A stretch of DNA of 6,172 nt from NCBI GenBank assembly GCA_012842645.1, contig DUSJ01000400.1, positions 1-6,172 on the forward strand, in the 5' to 3' direction. This stretch comes from Clostridiaceae bacterium (GTDB taxonomy: Bacteria; Bacillota; Clostridia; DSM-8532). Below, piece after piece: positions 1 through 6,172 of this stretch; positions within the stretch are counted from its first letter, which is position 1, and every line of letters begins with the position of its first letter. The position numbers and the translations under genes are program-made. Under the pieces are notes generated by a model, which ran no database searches, was not told the DNA's origin, and saw only the letters and a program-made list of their open reading frames with translations.

Positions 1-1
1 C

Positions 2-475
2 CGGTGCGGCTCAATAGATCCTGCGGTAGTTACGTTCCTAATACAGAAAGAGGGACTGAGTCCCGAAGAAATGGATGCCATCATGAACAAGAAATCCGGC
101 GTCCTGGGAATATCAGGCGTAAGCAGCGACTTCAGAGACCTTGATGATGCAGCAGAACAGGGCAATGAAAGAGCCCGGCTGGCGCTTGAAATCTTTGCAT
201 ACCAGGTCAGGAAATTCATCGGCGCTTATGCCTGCGCCATGGGAGGAATAGACGCCATAGTATTTACCGCCGGTATAGGCGAAAACAACTGGGGGATCAG
301 GAGCATGGTCTGCAAGGGCCTTGAGTTCCTGGGCGCAAAATTAGACGAAGAAAAGAATAAGACAAGAGGGGCGGAAGTCGAAATAAGCACCCCCGATTCA
401 AAGGTTAAGATATTTGTAATACCAACCAACGAGGAACTTGCCATCGCAAGGGAAACGAAAAAATTGGTTGGCTGA
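2..475 (+). CDS. ackA: Acetate kinase, C-terminal part (5' end outside window)
   Basis: Acetate kinase interconverts acetate + ATP and acetyl phosphate + ADP in the cytoplasm; in fermenters it works with phosphotransacetylase to make ATP. The reading frame is open from base 2 and gives 157 residues ending at TGA 473-475. It begins [13 protein letters not shown], matching the family's active-site block whose Arg is R241 in the Methanosarcina thermophila enzyme. Further on are [10 protein letters not shown], the nucleotide-binding FTAGIGENN, and PTNEEL. If the first codon is R241, the first Glu of NEE falls at 384, the known Mg-binding E384, so spacing is kept exactly and no indel is visible. 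About 240 N-terminal residues are missing, which fits a normal ~397 residue protein. An ATG at 71 lies inside the conserved domain and is not the start. No partner gene (pta) is visible. The frame and motifs are seen directly; function is from family knowledge. Confidence 0.96.
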   Translation, partial: RCGSIDPAVVTFLIQKEGLSPEEMDAIMNKKSGVLGISGVSSDFRDLDDAAEQGNERARLALEIFAYQVRKFIGAYACAMGGIDAIVFTAGIGENNWGIRSMVCKGLEFLGAKLDEEKNKTRGAEVEISTPDSKVKIFVIPTNEELAIARETKKLVG

Positions 476-478
476 TTG

Positions 479-507
479 TTGACAAGAACATACGTAATCT
501 ATAAAAT
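479..507 (+). promoter_or_regulatory. Sigma-70/A type promoter for the aspartate kinase gene
   Basis: A perfect -35 box TTGACA (479-484) is followed by a 17-base spacer and a -10 box TAAAAT (502-507, 5 of 6 matches to TATAAT). It starts three bases after the ackA stop codon. The predicted start of transcription is about 513-515, giving an untranslated leader of about 135 bases before lysC. The boxes are seen directly; activity is inferred. It is the best promoter match I found in the intergenic region. Confidence 0.72.
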
Positions 508-508
508 T

Positions 509-538
509 GGAAGGTAAAGGGCGCGCTCTTTACCTTTC
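509..538 (+). terminator. Hairpin after ackA, at the predicted 5' end of the lysC transcript
   Basis: AAGGTAAAG (511-519) pairs perfectly with CTTTACCTT (528-536). G-U and G-C pairs extend it to 509-538 and into the loop, giving about 12 pairs around a short GC-rich loop. The 3' side is followed by TTTCATTATATATT, which is AT-rich but not a clean T run, so as an intrinsic terminator of ackA it is only moderate. The left arm overlaps the predicted start site of the preceding promoter (513-515). RNA from that promoter would therefore begin with this stem, which could stabilise the 5' end instead of, or as well as, ending ackA transcripts. Confidence 0.5.
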
Positions 539-608
539 ATTATATATTGACCGATACTGGGTTTTGCCACAGCAGTAGCAATCATGTGTGGCAATTTTAT
601 TATATATT
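539..608 (+). repeat. Direct repeat of ATTATATATT, one copy after each leader hairpin
   Basis: The 10-mer ATTATATATT occurs exactly at 539-548 and 599-608, 60 bases apart. The first copy is followed by GAC and the second by AGAC. Each copy lies just past the 3' arm of one of the two intergenic hairpins. The sequence is low in complexity, so a chance match in AT-rich DNA is possible. No wider similarity between the two hairpin units is visible. Confidence 0.5.
564..608 (+). terminator. Hairpin plus T-rich tract in the lysC leader (terminator or attenuator candidate)
   Basis: TTGCCACA (564-571) is the exact reverse complement of TGTGGCAA (587-594), forming an 8-pair stem with a 15-base loop. 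It is followed at once by TTTTATTATATATT (595-608), a plausible though imperfect U tract. It lies downstream of the promoter at 479-507 and 42 bases before the lysC start codon. It could be a back-up terminator for ackA or a conditional terminator in the lysC leader. I found no clear antiterminator pairing, T-box core or lysine-riboswitch core, so regulation is not shown by the sequence alone. Confidence 0.5.
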
Positions 609-649
609 AGACTGTTTTTATTATCTCGTTATTCTGGAGGCTGTAAGAT

Positions 650-2005
650 ATGAAGGTATGCAAATTCGGCGGAACATCGATGGCCAGCGGGGAACAGATA
701 AGAAAAGTATGTTCGATTATTGCAAGCGACCCCGAAAGACGGGTTGTTGTGGTTTCGGCACCCGGAAAACGCTTCGATTCAGACACAAAAGTGACCGATC
801 TGCTTATCAGCTGCGCGGAGAAATATCTTGTCAACGTGGATTATAAACCGGTACTGGACGAAATCATCGGCCGTTTCGGAGAAATTGCAGCAGACCTGGG
901 CTTAGGCCGGCAAATTGTCACCGATATCGAGAACAATCTTTATACAAGGATCTCGCTGCCCTATGATTCGCCGGAAAAGTTCATGGACCGCATGAAAGCC
1001 GCGGGCGAGGACAATGCCGCACGCCTGACAGCCTGTTATTTGAGAAGCCAGGGAATAAATGCCCAGTATCTCAATCCAAAGGACGCGGGACTTTTCCTCA
1101 GCGATGAGTACGGCAATGCCAGGGTTCTTCCCCAGTCATTCAAGAATCTTGCGAAAATAAAGAATATGGAAGGTATTATTATCTTCCCGGGATTCTTCGG
1201 TTATTCGCTGTCCGGAGAAGTAGTGACATTTCCCCGGGGCGGTTCCGACATAACCGGGTCCATCCTGGCGGCAGCCCTGGAAGTTGACGTTTATGAGAAC
1301 TTCACCGATGTGGACTCGGTGTTCGTAGCCAGCCCGAAGATAGTTGAAAACCCCAAACCTATTTCGGAACTGACATACCGTGAAATGCGAGAGCTGGCAT
1401 ACGCCGGTTTTTCGGTTCTCCATGAAGAAACGCTTGAGCCGGTATACCAGAGAGGAATACCTGTAAATATCAGGAATACAAATAATCCTTCCTCGCCGGG
1501 AACCATGATAACTCCCGCAAGGAAAACAAATGGCTGTCCCGTGGCGGGCGTGGCGGGAGACAAGGGCTTTTGCTCTATAAATATCCATAAGTACATGATG
1601 AACAGGGAGATAGGTTTCGGCCGAAAGGTACTGCAAATCCTCGAAGAAGAATTCGTTCCCTTCGAGCACATGCCTTCGGGAATCGACGATATCTCGATCA
1701 TCCTGCGGAGAAAATACCTTGATGATGACAGGAAGAGCCGCATAATGGAAAGGATAGCCAAGGAACTGAGGGTTGACAGTGTATCCATCGAGTATGACCT
1801 GGCCCTTGTAATGGTTGTCGGCGAAGGAATGAACCGTACCGTCGGCATCATGAGCCGGATAACTAAAGCCCTTGCGCAAAGCGGCATAAATATAAGGATG
1901 GTGAACCAGGGCTCCTCCGAGGTCAGCATCATGTTCGGCATAAGCGAAGCCGATGTGGAAAAGGCTATCAAGTGCATATATGAAGAGTTCTTTTGCCTGG
2001 CATGA
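650..2005 (+). CDS. lysC: Aspartate kinase, monofunctional, two ACT domains
   Basis: Phosphorylates L-aspartate with ATP to 4-phospho-aspartate, the first step to lysine/diaminopimelate, threonine, methionine and isoleucine. The kinase domain covers about residues 1-290: KFGGTSMAS at the N-terminus (catalytic Lys), VVVVSAPGKR, GEDNAARL, RGGSDITGS at about 196, ENFTDVDSVF, and GFSVLHEETLEPV followed by PVNIRNTNNPSSPGTMI. A first ACT domain starts near 298 (VAGVAGDKGF) and a second near 384 (LALVMVVGEGMNRTVG, then NIRMVNQGSSEVS). Two ACT domains are the usual site of end-product feedback; which amino acid acts here cannot be read. The 451 residues match the long single-function class (E. coli LysC, 449), not a fusion with homoserine dehydrogenase. 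ATG at 650 has GGAGG at 636-640, nine bases upstream. The wording of the motifs is closest to clostridial enzymes as I recall them. lysC names the activity; the exact paralogue is uncertain. Confidence 0.95.
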   Translation: MKVCKFGGTSMASGEQIRKVCSIIASDPERRVVVVSAPGKRFDSDTKVTDLLISCAEKYLVNVDYKPVLDEIIGRFGEIAADLGLGRQIVTDIENNLYTRISLPYDSPEKFMDRMKAAGEDNAARLTACYLRSQGINAQYLNPKDAGLFLSDEYGNARVLPQSFKNLAKIKNMEGIIIFPGFFGYSLSGEVVTFPRGGSDITGSILAAALEVDVYENFTDVDSVFVASPKIVENPKPISELTYREMRELAYAGFSVLHEETLEPVYQRGIPVNIRNTNNPSSPGTMITPARKTNGCPVAGVAGDKGFCSINIHKYMMNREIGFGRKVLQILEEEFVPFEHMPSGIDDISIILRRKYLDDDRKSRIMERIAKELRVDSVSIEYDLALVMVVGEGMNRTVGIMSRITKALAQSGINIRMVNQGSSEVSIMFGISEADVEKAIKCIYEEFFCLA

Positions 2006-2021
2006 ATTGTTGGGATATAAT
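1993..2021 (+). promoter_or_regulatory. Promoter for the aro operon, overlapping the 3' end of lysC
   Basis: A perfect -10 box TATAAT (2016-2021) sits 17 bases downstream of TTGCCT (1993-1998, 4 of 6 matches to TTGACA). The -35 lies in the last codons of lysC and the -10 lies in the 48-base gap before aroF. Transcription would start near 2028, leaving a leader of about 25 bases that includes the aroF ribosome binding site. No terminator-like hairpin is visible in the gap, so read-through from lysC is also expected. Activity is inferred. Confidence 0.6.
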
Positions 2022-2053
2022 TTGCAGTATGGTAGGATAGGAGATGAATTGAA

Positions 2054-3073
2054 ATGATACTTGTATTGAAGCCCGGCGCGCCCAGGGAGCAGGTCGACGA
2101 GCTCATAGGGCGCATTAAAACCATGGGGCTTGATGTCCATATTTCCGTAGGAGTTGATACGACCATAATCGGCCTCGTGGGCGATACCACGAAGCTTGAC
2201 AGGCTCGTGTTCTCATCCTATGACATCGTCCAGAATGTTCTCAAGGTTACCGAACCATTCAAAAAAGCCAACCGGATGTTCCATCCAGATGACACGATTA
2301 TCGAAATCGGCGGAAGAAAAATAGGGGAAGGCCATTTTGTTATCATTGCCGGCCCCTGTTCTGTCGAAAGCGAAGAACAGATAGTCGGCATAGCAAGGGA
2401 GCTTAAAAATATCGGCGCGACTTTCTTAAGGGGCGGAGCATATAAGCCCCGGACATCGCCGTACAGCTTCCAGGGCCTTGGCCTTGAAGGCCTGGAACTA
2501 CTGAAAATAGCCAGGGCGGAAACCGGACTGCCAATCGTGTCCGAGATCATGTCTACCGACGTCCTTGACAGGTTCGTCGAAGATGTGGATATTATCCAGG
2601 TCGGCGCCCGCAACATGCAGAACTTCGTTTTGCTGAGGGAACTGGGCAGGATCAGGAAACCGATCCTACTGAAGCGCGGTTTATCGGCTACCCTTGAAGA
2701 ATGGCTTATGTCGGCGGAATATATTCTGAGCGAAGGCAACGATAAAGTTATCCTCTGCGAACGCGGCATCAGGACCTTTGAGACATATACCAGGAATACT
2801 CTTGACCTGAGCGCCGTCCCGGCAATAAAGAAACTCAGCCATCTGCCCGTGATCGTCGATCCGAGCCATGGAACGGGCAAGTCCTGGATGGTCGGGACCA
2901 TGTCCAAGGCTGCTTTGGTGGCAGGCGCCGACGGGGTTATAATAGAAGTTCACAATAATCCAAAGTGTGCCCTGAGCGACGGAGACCAGTCGATCACACC
3001 TTCAGATTACGCTGCAATATTCCCAAAGATAAAGCAGCTCGCAGAAATAGAGTGGAAGCGCCTGGAGGTCTGA
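2054..3073 (+). CDS. aroF: DAHP synthase (3-deoxy-7-phosphoheptulonate synthase), type I-beta with ferredoxin-like regulatory domain
   Basis: Condenses phosphoenolpyruvate and erythrose-4-phosphate to DAHP, the committed step of the shikimate pathway. Residues 1 to ~70 (MILVLKPGAP...) form the ferredoxin-like extension seen in Thermotoga maritima DAHP synthase (338 residues; 339 here), where it mediates feedback by tyrosine and phenylalanine. The barrel follows, with IAGPCSVES, RGGAYKPRTSPYSFQGLG, GARNMQNF, CERGIRTFETYTRNTLD, VDPSHGTGK and IIEVHNNPKCALSDGDQ. The four metal ligands fall at Cys102, His272, Glu298 and Asp309, the same numbers as in T. maritima. There is no chorismate mutase domain. 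ATG 2054 has AGGAG at 2039-2043, ten bases upstream. An earlier ATG at 2044 reads only ATG-AAT-TGA in another frame. Feedback inhibition is inferred from the domain. aroB follows after 3 nt. Confidence 0.97.
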   Translation: MILVLKPGAPREQVDELIGRIKTMGLDVHISVGVDTTIIGLVGDTTKLDRLVFSSYDIVQNVLKVTEPFKKANRMFHPDDTIIEIGGRKIGEGHFVIIAGPCSVESEEQIVGIARELKNIGATFLRGGAYKPRTSPYSFQGLGLEGLELLKIARAETGLPIVSEIMSTDVLDRFVEDVDIIQVGARNMQNFVLLRELGRIRKPILLKRGLSATLEEWLMSAEYILSEGNDKVILCERGIRTFETYTRNTLDLSAVPAIKKLSHLPVIVDPSHGTGKSWMVGTMSKAALVAGADGVIIEVHNNPKCALSDGDQSITPSDYAAIFPKIKQLAEIEWKRLEV

Positions 3074-3076
3074 CCG

Positions 3077-4183
3077 ATGGAGAAAATTACTGTAAGATCC
3101 AGGGACAAATCTTATGACATATTGATAGAAACGGGTCTTTTTCATAAATTGCCTTCTGTTTTCAGAAGCAAATACCAGGGTAAAAAGCTTGCCCTCATAA
3201 CCGACAGCAACGTGGACGGTCTTTATGGGAAAAAGTTTGCCGAAATGCTTGAAAATGAAGGATTTGAAGTCGTTCCCGCAGTTTTCCCGGCAGGAGAGCA
3301 AAGCAAGACTCTTCGGACCCTCGAGTTTATCTATAATAAGCTTGCCGACAACTTTTTCACCAGGAGCGACGTCATCGTAGCCCTTGGAGGAGGCGTGACG
3401 GGGGACATGGCCGGCCTTGCAGCGGCTACATTCCTGCGCGGCCTTGGTTACATACAGGTACCCACCAGCCTTCTTGCCATGGTCGATTCAAGCATTGGCG
3501 GGAAAGTGGCAGTGGACATGCGGCAGGGGAAAAACCTGGTGGGAGCTTTTTACCAGCCCGATGCGGTATATACCGATCCCGGGTTCCTTGAAACGCTCAG
3601 TTACAGGCATTATGCGGACGGCATCGCCGAGCTTTTGAAGCATGGGTTCATAAAAGACGCCTGGCTGTACCATGAACTTTTAAGCCAGAAAGAGAACGGT
3701 CCTAAAGGCAGGATACCTTCCGGCGCTATGGAAGGGATAATAGCCAGAAGCTGCCTGATCAAGCGCTCTGTCGTGGAAGAAGACGAGTTTGACCATGGGG
3801 CGCGCCAACTGTTGAATTTCGGCCATACCATAGGCCATGCCATCGAACGGGTACAGGGTTACACGGGATTATCCCACGGCGAAGCCATATCCGTCGGGAT
3901 GGCGGTTATGACCGAAATGACAGAGAAGATGGGGCTGACAGGGAAAGGCGTGACTGAAAGGGTCAGGCAGGCGCTGACAAAGTATGGCCTGCCAGTGACC
4001 ATGCCGGATATTGATATCGGAGACATTATCAGCGCCATAGCCGTTGACAAAAAGAACCGATCAGGAAAGATCACCATTGCATATATAGAAGAAATAGGCG
4101 CAGGGAAGCTTCTTGAAATGAGCCTTGCCGAACTGGGGGGGAGAATCTGTGAAATCCTTGAGGATCGTTCCGGGACCTCTTAA
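3077..4183 (+). CDS. aroB: 3-dehydroquinate synthase
   Basis: Converts DAHP to 3-dehydroquinate, the second shikimate-pathway step, using NAD+ and a divalent metal. The 368 residues match the family's usual ~360. The NAD-binding stretch GGGVTGDMAG begins at about residue 104 and leads into PTSLLAMVDSSIGGKVAVD and KNLVGAFYQP. The metal ligands are Glu185 in GIAELLKHG, His250 in NFGHTIGHA and His267 in LSHGEA. The basic substrate-binding region around RQLLNFGH is intact. ATG 3077 lies three bases after the aroF stop and has GGAGG at 3064-3068 inside the aroF end, so translation is probably coupled. The last 35 bases overlap aroA in another frame, and the C-terminal tail (…EILEDRSGTS) is coded inside that overlap. 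A run of seven G (4135-4141) lies near its end. tyrA, which sits between the DAHP synthase gene and aroB in some clostridia, is absent. Confidence 0.97.
   Translation: MEKITVRSRDKSYDILIETGLFHKLPSVFRSKYQGKKLALITDSNVDGLYGKKFAEMLENEGFEVVPAVFPAGEQSKTLRTLEFIYNKLADNFFTRSDVIVALGGGVTGDMAGLAAATFLRGLGYIQVPTSLLAMVDSSIGGKVAVDMRQGKNLVGAFYQPDAVYTDPGFLETLSYRHYADGIAELLKHGFIKDAWLYHELLSQKENGPKGRIPSGAMEGIIARSCLIKRSVVEEDEFDHGARQLLNFGHTIGHAIERVQGYTGLSHGEAISVGMAVMTEMTEKMGLTGKGVTERVRQALTKYGLPVTMPDIDIGDIISAIAVDKKNRSGKITIAYIEEIGAGKLLEMSLAELGGRICEILEDRSGTS
4135..4143 (+). promoter_or_regulatory. Ribosome binding site that sets the aroA start at GTG 4149
   Basis: GGGGGGGAG lies inside the aroB coding end. Its GGAG core ends five bases before GTG 4149. 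The aroA frame is open further upstream to a TTG at 4125, but that would add an unconserved MPNWGGES extension with no comparable binding site. GTG 4149 gives a protein starting VKSLRIVPG (Met in vivo), a normal EPSP synthase N-terminus. Confidence 0.75.
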
Positions 4184-5447
4184 GGGAAAAGTACTCGCCC
4201 AGCCATCAAAAAGCATTGCCCACAGGGCAATTATCTGCGCAGCCCTGGCAAACGGAGTCACCAGGATAGACAACGTTGTATTATCAGACGATATAAATGC
4301 GACTTTGGGCGCGGCCGGAGCATTGGGAGCAAAGATATCCATATCCGACAGCGCAGTTTATGACGGCAGGAAGCTGGTTGCCATCCAGGGAGACGGGAAA
4401 ATTGCAGTAAGGGTCAAATCGATCGATTGCATTGAATCAGGTTCCACGGCCCGTTTCATGATGCCAATATCAAGGCTCGTTCCGGATCCGGTTGTTTTCA
4501 CAGGAAGAGGAAGACTTGTCGAGAGGCCCTTTGACGTATATAAGGAACTGTTCACCCAAATGGGTATCGTATACTCGGATAATGAGGGCAGGATGCCTGT
4601 AAGCCTTGAAGGAAAACTTGTTTCCGGGGAATACCGGGTCCGGGGCGACGTCAGTTCCCAGTTCATATCGGGGCTTTTATTCGCGCTTCCGCTGCTGGAA
4701 GCGCCCTCCCGGATCGAGATAACCGGCAGACTGGAATCCCTGCCTTATATCCGGATGACAATAGATGTTCTCCGGCAATTCGGTGTCGTGATATCGGCAG
4801 AAAATGATTACAGGACTTTTTTAATCGAAGGAAACCAGTCATACAGGGCTATTCCTGCGTACACCGTTGAGGGAGACTGGTCCCAGGCGGCTTTTTTCTG
4901 TGTAATGGGCGCTCTTTCGGGACCTGTGACCATTGAAGGCCTTAACATGGATTCACTGCAGGGGGACAGGATAATTGCCGATATACTTAAAAGCATGGGA
5001 GCAAATCCCGTTATTGACGGTGAAAGCATAACATTTGAAAAATCAGAACTTACAGGTGCGACCATCGACGTATCCCAATGTCCTGACCTGGTTCCTGCCA
5101 TCTCTGCGGCAGCTTCGGCCGCGAAAGGCATAACGCATATAATCAACGGCGCGCGGCTCAGGATCAAGGAATCGGACAGGCTTTCCACTACATGCAGCGA
5201 GCTGGGAAAGTTAGGAGCAAGAATAACAGAAAAAACTGACGGCCTTGTTATTGAAGGCGTAAACAATCTGAAGGGCGGTAAAGCAAGCGGCTCTGGCGAC
5301 CATCGTATCGTAATGGCCCTTGCGTCGGCATCGGCCATATGCGATGAAGAAGTACTGATAGAAGGGTATGACGCGGTGAAAAAATCTTATCCCGGGTTCT
5401 GGAATGATTTCAGTGCCCTCGGGGGAAAGGTTGAATTCGATGGGTAG
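4149..5447 (+). CDS. aroA: 3-phosphoshikimate 1-carboxyvinyltransferase (EPSP synthase)
   Basis: Transfers the enolpyruvyl group of PEP to shikimate-3-phosphate, the sixth step towards chorismate. With the GTG start it has 432 residues (E. coli 427). The N-terminal substrate block QPSKSIAHR places Lys21, Ser22 and Arg26 one position from E. coli K22, S23 and R27. ESGSTARFM at ~96-104 is the PEP-loop equivalent of E. coli G96-R100. GRGRLVERP, DVSSQFISG, EGDWSQAAF and SLQGDR follow. The catalytic Asp in CPDLVPAIS is residue 313, and the RIKESDRL block gives Lys340 and Glu341, the same numbers as E. coli. The SSQF wording resembles class I enzymes more than the SAQxK of class II, but GSTARF and ERPFDVY are a clostridial-style variant, so I leave the class open. 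It overlaps aroB by 35 nt and aroC by 8 nt, which points to coupled translation. Confidence 0.96.
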   Translation: MKSLRIVPGPLKGKVLAQPSKSIAHRAIICAALANGVTRIDNVVLSDDINATLGAAGALGAKISISDSAVYDGRKLVAIQGDGKIAVRVKSIDCIESGSTARFMMPISRLVPDPVVFTGRGRLVERPFDVYKELFTQMGIVYSDNEGRMPVSLEGKLVSGEYRVRGDVSSQFISGLLFALPLLEAPSRIEITGRLESLPYIRMTIDVLRQFGVVISAENDYRTFLIEGNQSYRAIPAYTVEGDWSQAAFFCVMGALSGPVTIEGLNMDSLQGDRIIADILKSMGANPVIDGESITFEKSELTGATIDVSQCPDLVPAISAAASAAKGITHIINGARLRIKESDRLSTTCSELGKLGARITEKTDGLVIEGVNNLKGGKASGSGDHRIVMALASASAICDEEVLIEGYDAVKKSYPGFWNDFSALGGKVEFDG

Positions 5448-6172
5448 TGTTTTCGGCCGTAATTTAAAAATATCTGTTTTCGGAGAATCCCATGGCCCGG
5501 CAGTGGGTGTTGTCATTGACGGGCTGCCTCCAGGTTTTCCTGTTGACTTCGATAATATTTCCGGGGAAATGGAAAGGAGAAGGCCAAAGGCGGCCGTTTA
5601 TTCCACAAAAAGGCAGGAACCTGACGAAGTGGAGATCCTGAGCGGTATATACAACGGAAGGACTACCGGTACGCCATTGTGCGCCGTAATAATGAACAGG
5701 GATGCCAAAAGCGGGGATTATGACGATACCGCCAGCCTGGCAAGACCAGGCCATGCCGATTATTCCGGGTATGCAAGGTACAAGGGGTTCAATGACGTCC
5801 GCGGAGGCGGGCATTTTTCAGGCAGACTGACAGCGCCGATAGTGTTTGCAGGCGCCATTGCCACTCAAATCCTTGGAAGCAGGGACATAATAATCGGTTC
5901 CCACATCGATTCCATACATGATATGAAGGATGTAGGCTTTGACCTGGCGGACATTACGAAGGAACAGCTCCTTGCGCTGCGGAAAATGGATATTCCCGTC
6001 AATGACAGGTCATGCGGGGATGAATACCTTAAGATCATAAGCGATGCCCAAAAGGATGCAGATTCGGTCGGCGGCGTGGTTGAGACGGCTGTTATAGGGA
6101 TTAAGGCCGGTCTTGGGTCACCCATGTTCGACAACGTGGAATCCGGGTTATCGTCAATATTGTTCTCAATAC
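5440..6172 (+). CDS. aroC: Chorismate synthase, N-terminal two thirds (3' end outside window)
   Basis: Makes chorismate from EPSP by a 1,4-trans elimination that needs reduced FMN; chorismate feeds phenylalanine, tyrosine, tryptophan, folate and menaquinone synthesis. The 244 visible codons begin MGSVFGRNLKISVFG and contain the first family signature GESHGPAVGVVIDGLP (His18). RPGHADYSGYARYKGF follows, then RGGGHFSGRLTAPIVFAGA (His125), the second signature region. These two His fit the conserved active-site pair. The usual length is about 355-390, so about a third is missing, including the C-terminal signature. ATG 5440 overlaps the aroA stop in ATGGGTAG (5440-5447), with a weaker binding site AAAGG at 5426-5430 in a G-rich stretch, so re-initiation after aroA is likely. 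The text is closest to clostridial AroC as I recall it. No flavin-reductase domain is visible. Confidence 0.96.
   Translation, partial: MGSVFGRNLKISVFGESHGPAVGVVIDGLPPGFPVDFDNISGEMERRRPKAAVYSTKRQEPDEVEILSGIYNGRTTGTPLCAVIMNRDAKSGDYDDTASLARPGHADYSGYARYKGFNDVRGGGHFSGRLTAPIVFAGAIATQILGSRDIIIGSHIDSIHDMKDVGFDLADITKEQLLALRKMDIPVNDRSCGDEYLKIISDAQKDADSVGGVVETAVIGIKAGLGSPMFDNVESGLSSILFSI

Noticed and set aside
584..610. Eight-codon frame MCGNFIIY in the lysC leader as an attenuation peptide
   Set aside because: There is no ribosome binding site before the ATG, it lies within the hairpin instead of ahead of it, and it holds no run of Lys, Thr or Met codons.
514..649. Lysine riboswitch or T-box in the lysC leader
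   Set aside because: The leader is short for either, and neither the T-box AGGGTGGNACCGCG-like core nor a lysine-riboswitch core is visible.
547..846. 99-codon + strand frame starting at a TTG in the leader
   Set aside because: It runs out of frame into lysC, has no ribosome binding site, and its sequence resembles no protein I know.
1136..2140. Long open frames on the - strand opposite lysC (334 and 299 codons)
   Set aside because: They lie opposite a fully conserved aspartate kinase, show no recognisable domain, and reflect codon bias of the + strand gene.
2196..2224. TTGACA-17-TATGAC inside aroF as an internal promoter
   Set aside because: The -10 is weak and it lies deep in the N-terminal coding region, where it would give an RNA with no gene start to serve. 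A chance match in coding DNA is more likely.
2470..2495. Hairpin CCAGGgCCTT...AAGGCCTGG inside aroF
   Set aside because: It falls on the conserved FQGLGLEGLE coding stretch with repeated CTT-GG codons and has no T tract, so coding constraint explains it.
4125..4148. Earlier aroA start at TTG 4125
   Set aside because: It adds eight unconserved residues, is a rarer start codon and lacks a suitable ribosome binding site, unlike GTG 4149.

Overview
The window is a stretch of bacterial chromosome coding only for core metabolism. All genes are on the + strand. It looks like a member of the Bacillota (class Clostridia or a relative). This is inferred from the clostridial-style aspartate kinase and chorismate synthase sequences, strong GGAGG-type ribosome binding sites, sigma-A-like promoters, frequent ATA and AGG codons, and a fermentative acetate kinase next door. 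The species cannot be named from the sequence, and an uncultured lineage with similar codon habits is possible.

Layout: (1) 2-475, the C-terminal ~40% of acetate kinase (ackA), cut by the window edge. (2) 476-649, a 174-base intergenic region holding a near-consensus promoter, two hairpins and a repeated AT-rich 10-mer, which together form a leader in front of the next gene. (3) 650-2005, a monofunctional aspartate kinase with two ACT domains. (4) 2006-2053, a short gap holding the -10 box of a second good promoter, whose -35 lies inside the end of the kinase gene. (5) 2054-6172, a tightly packed shikimate-pathway operon: aroF (DAHP synthase with an N-terminal ferredoxin-like regulatory domain), aroB (3-dehydroquinate synthase), aroA (EPSP synthase) and aroC (chorismate synthase, cut by the window end). 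Genes in this operon are separated by 3 nt or overlap by 35 and 8 nt.

How the genes work together: AroF and AroB are the first two steps from phosphoenolpyruvate and erythrose-4-phosphate towards chorismate, and AroA and AroC are the last two. The middle steps (aroD/aroQ, aroE, aroK) are not in the window and may lie downstream. Aspartate kinase is the entry step to lysine, threonine, methionine and diaminopimelate, so the first committed enzymes of two amino-acid families sit side by side, each with an apparent allosteric domain. Acetate kinase belongs to energy metabolism and looks like a separate transcription unit.

I see no mobile element, CRISPR array, RNA gene or defence system. No protein here looks new. 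The points most worth a second look are regulatory: the lysC leader, the promoter inside the lysC end, and the G7 run in the aroB/aroA overlap.
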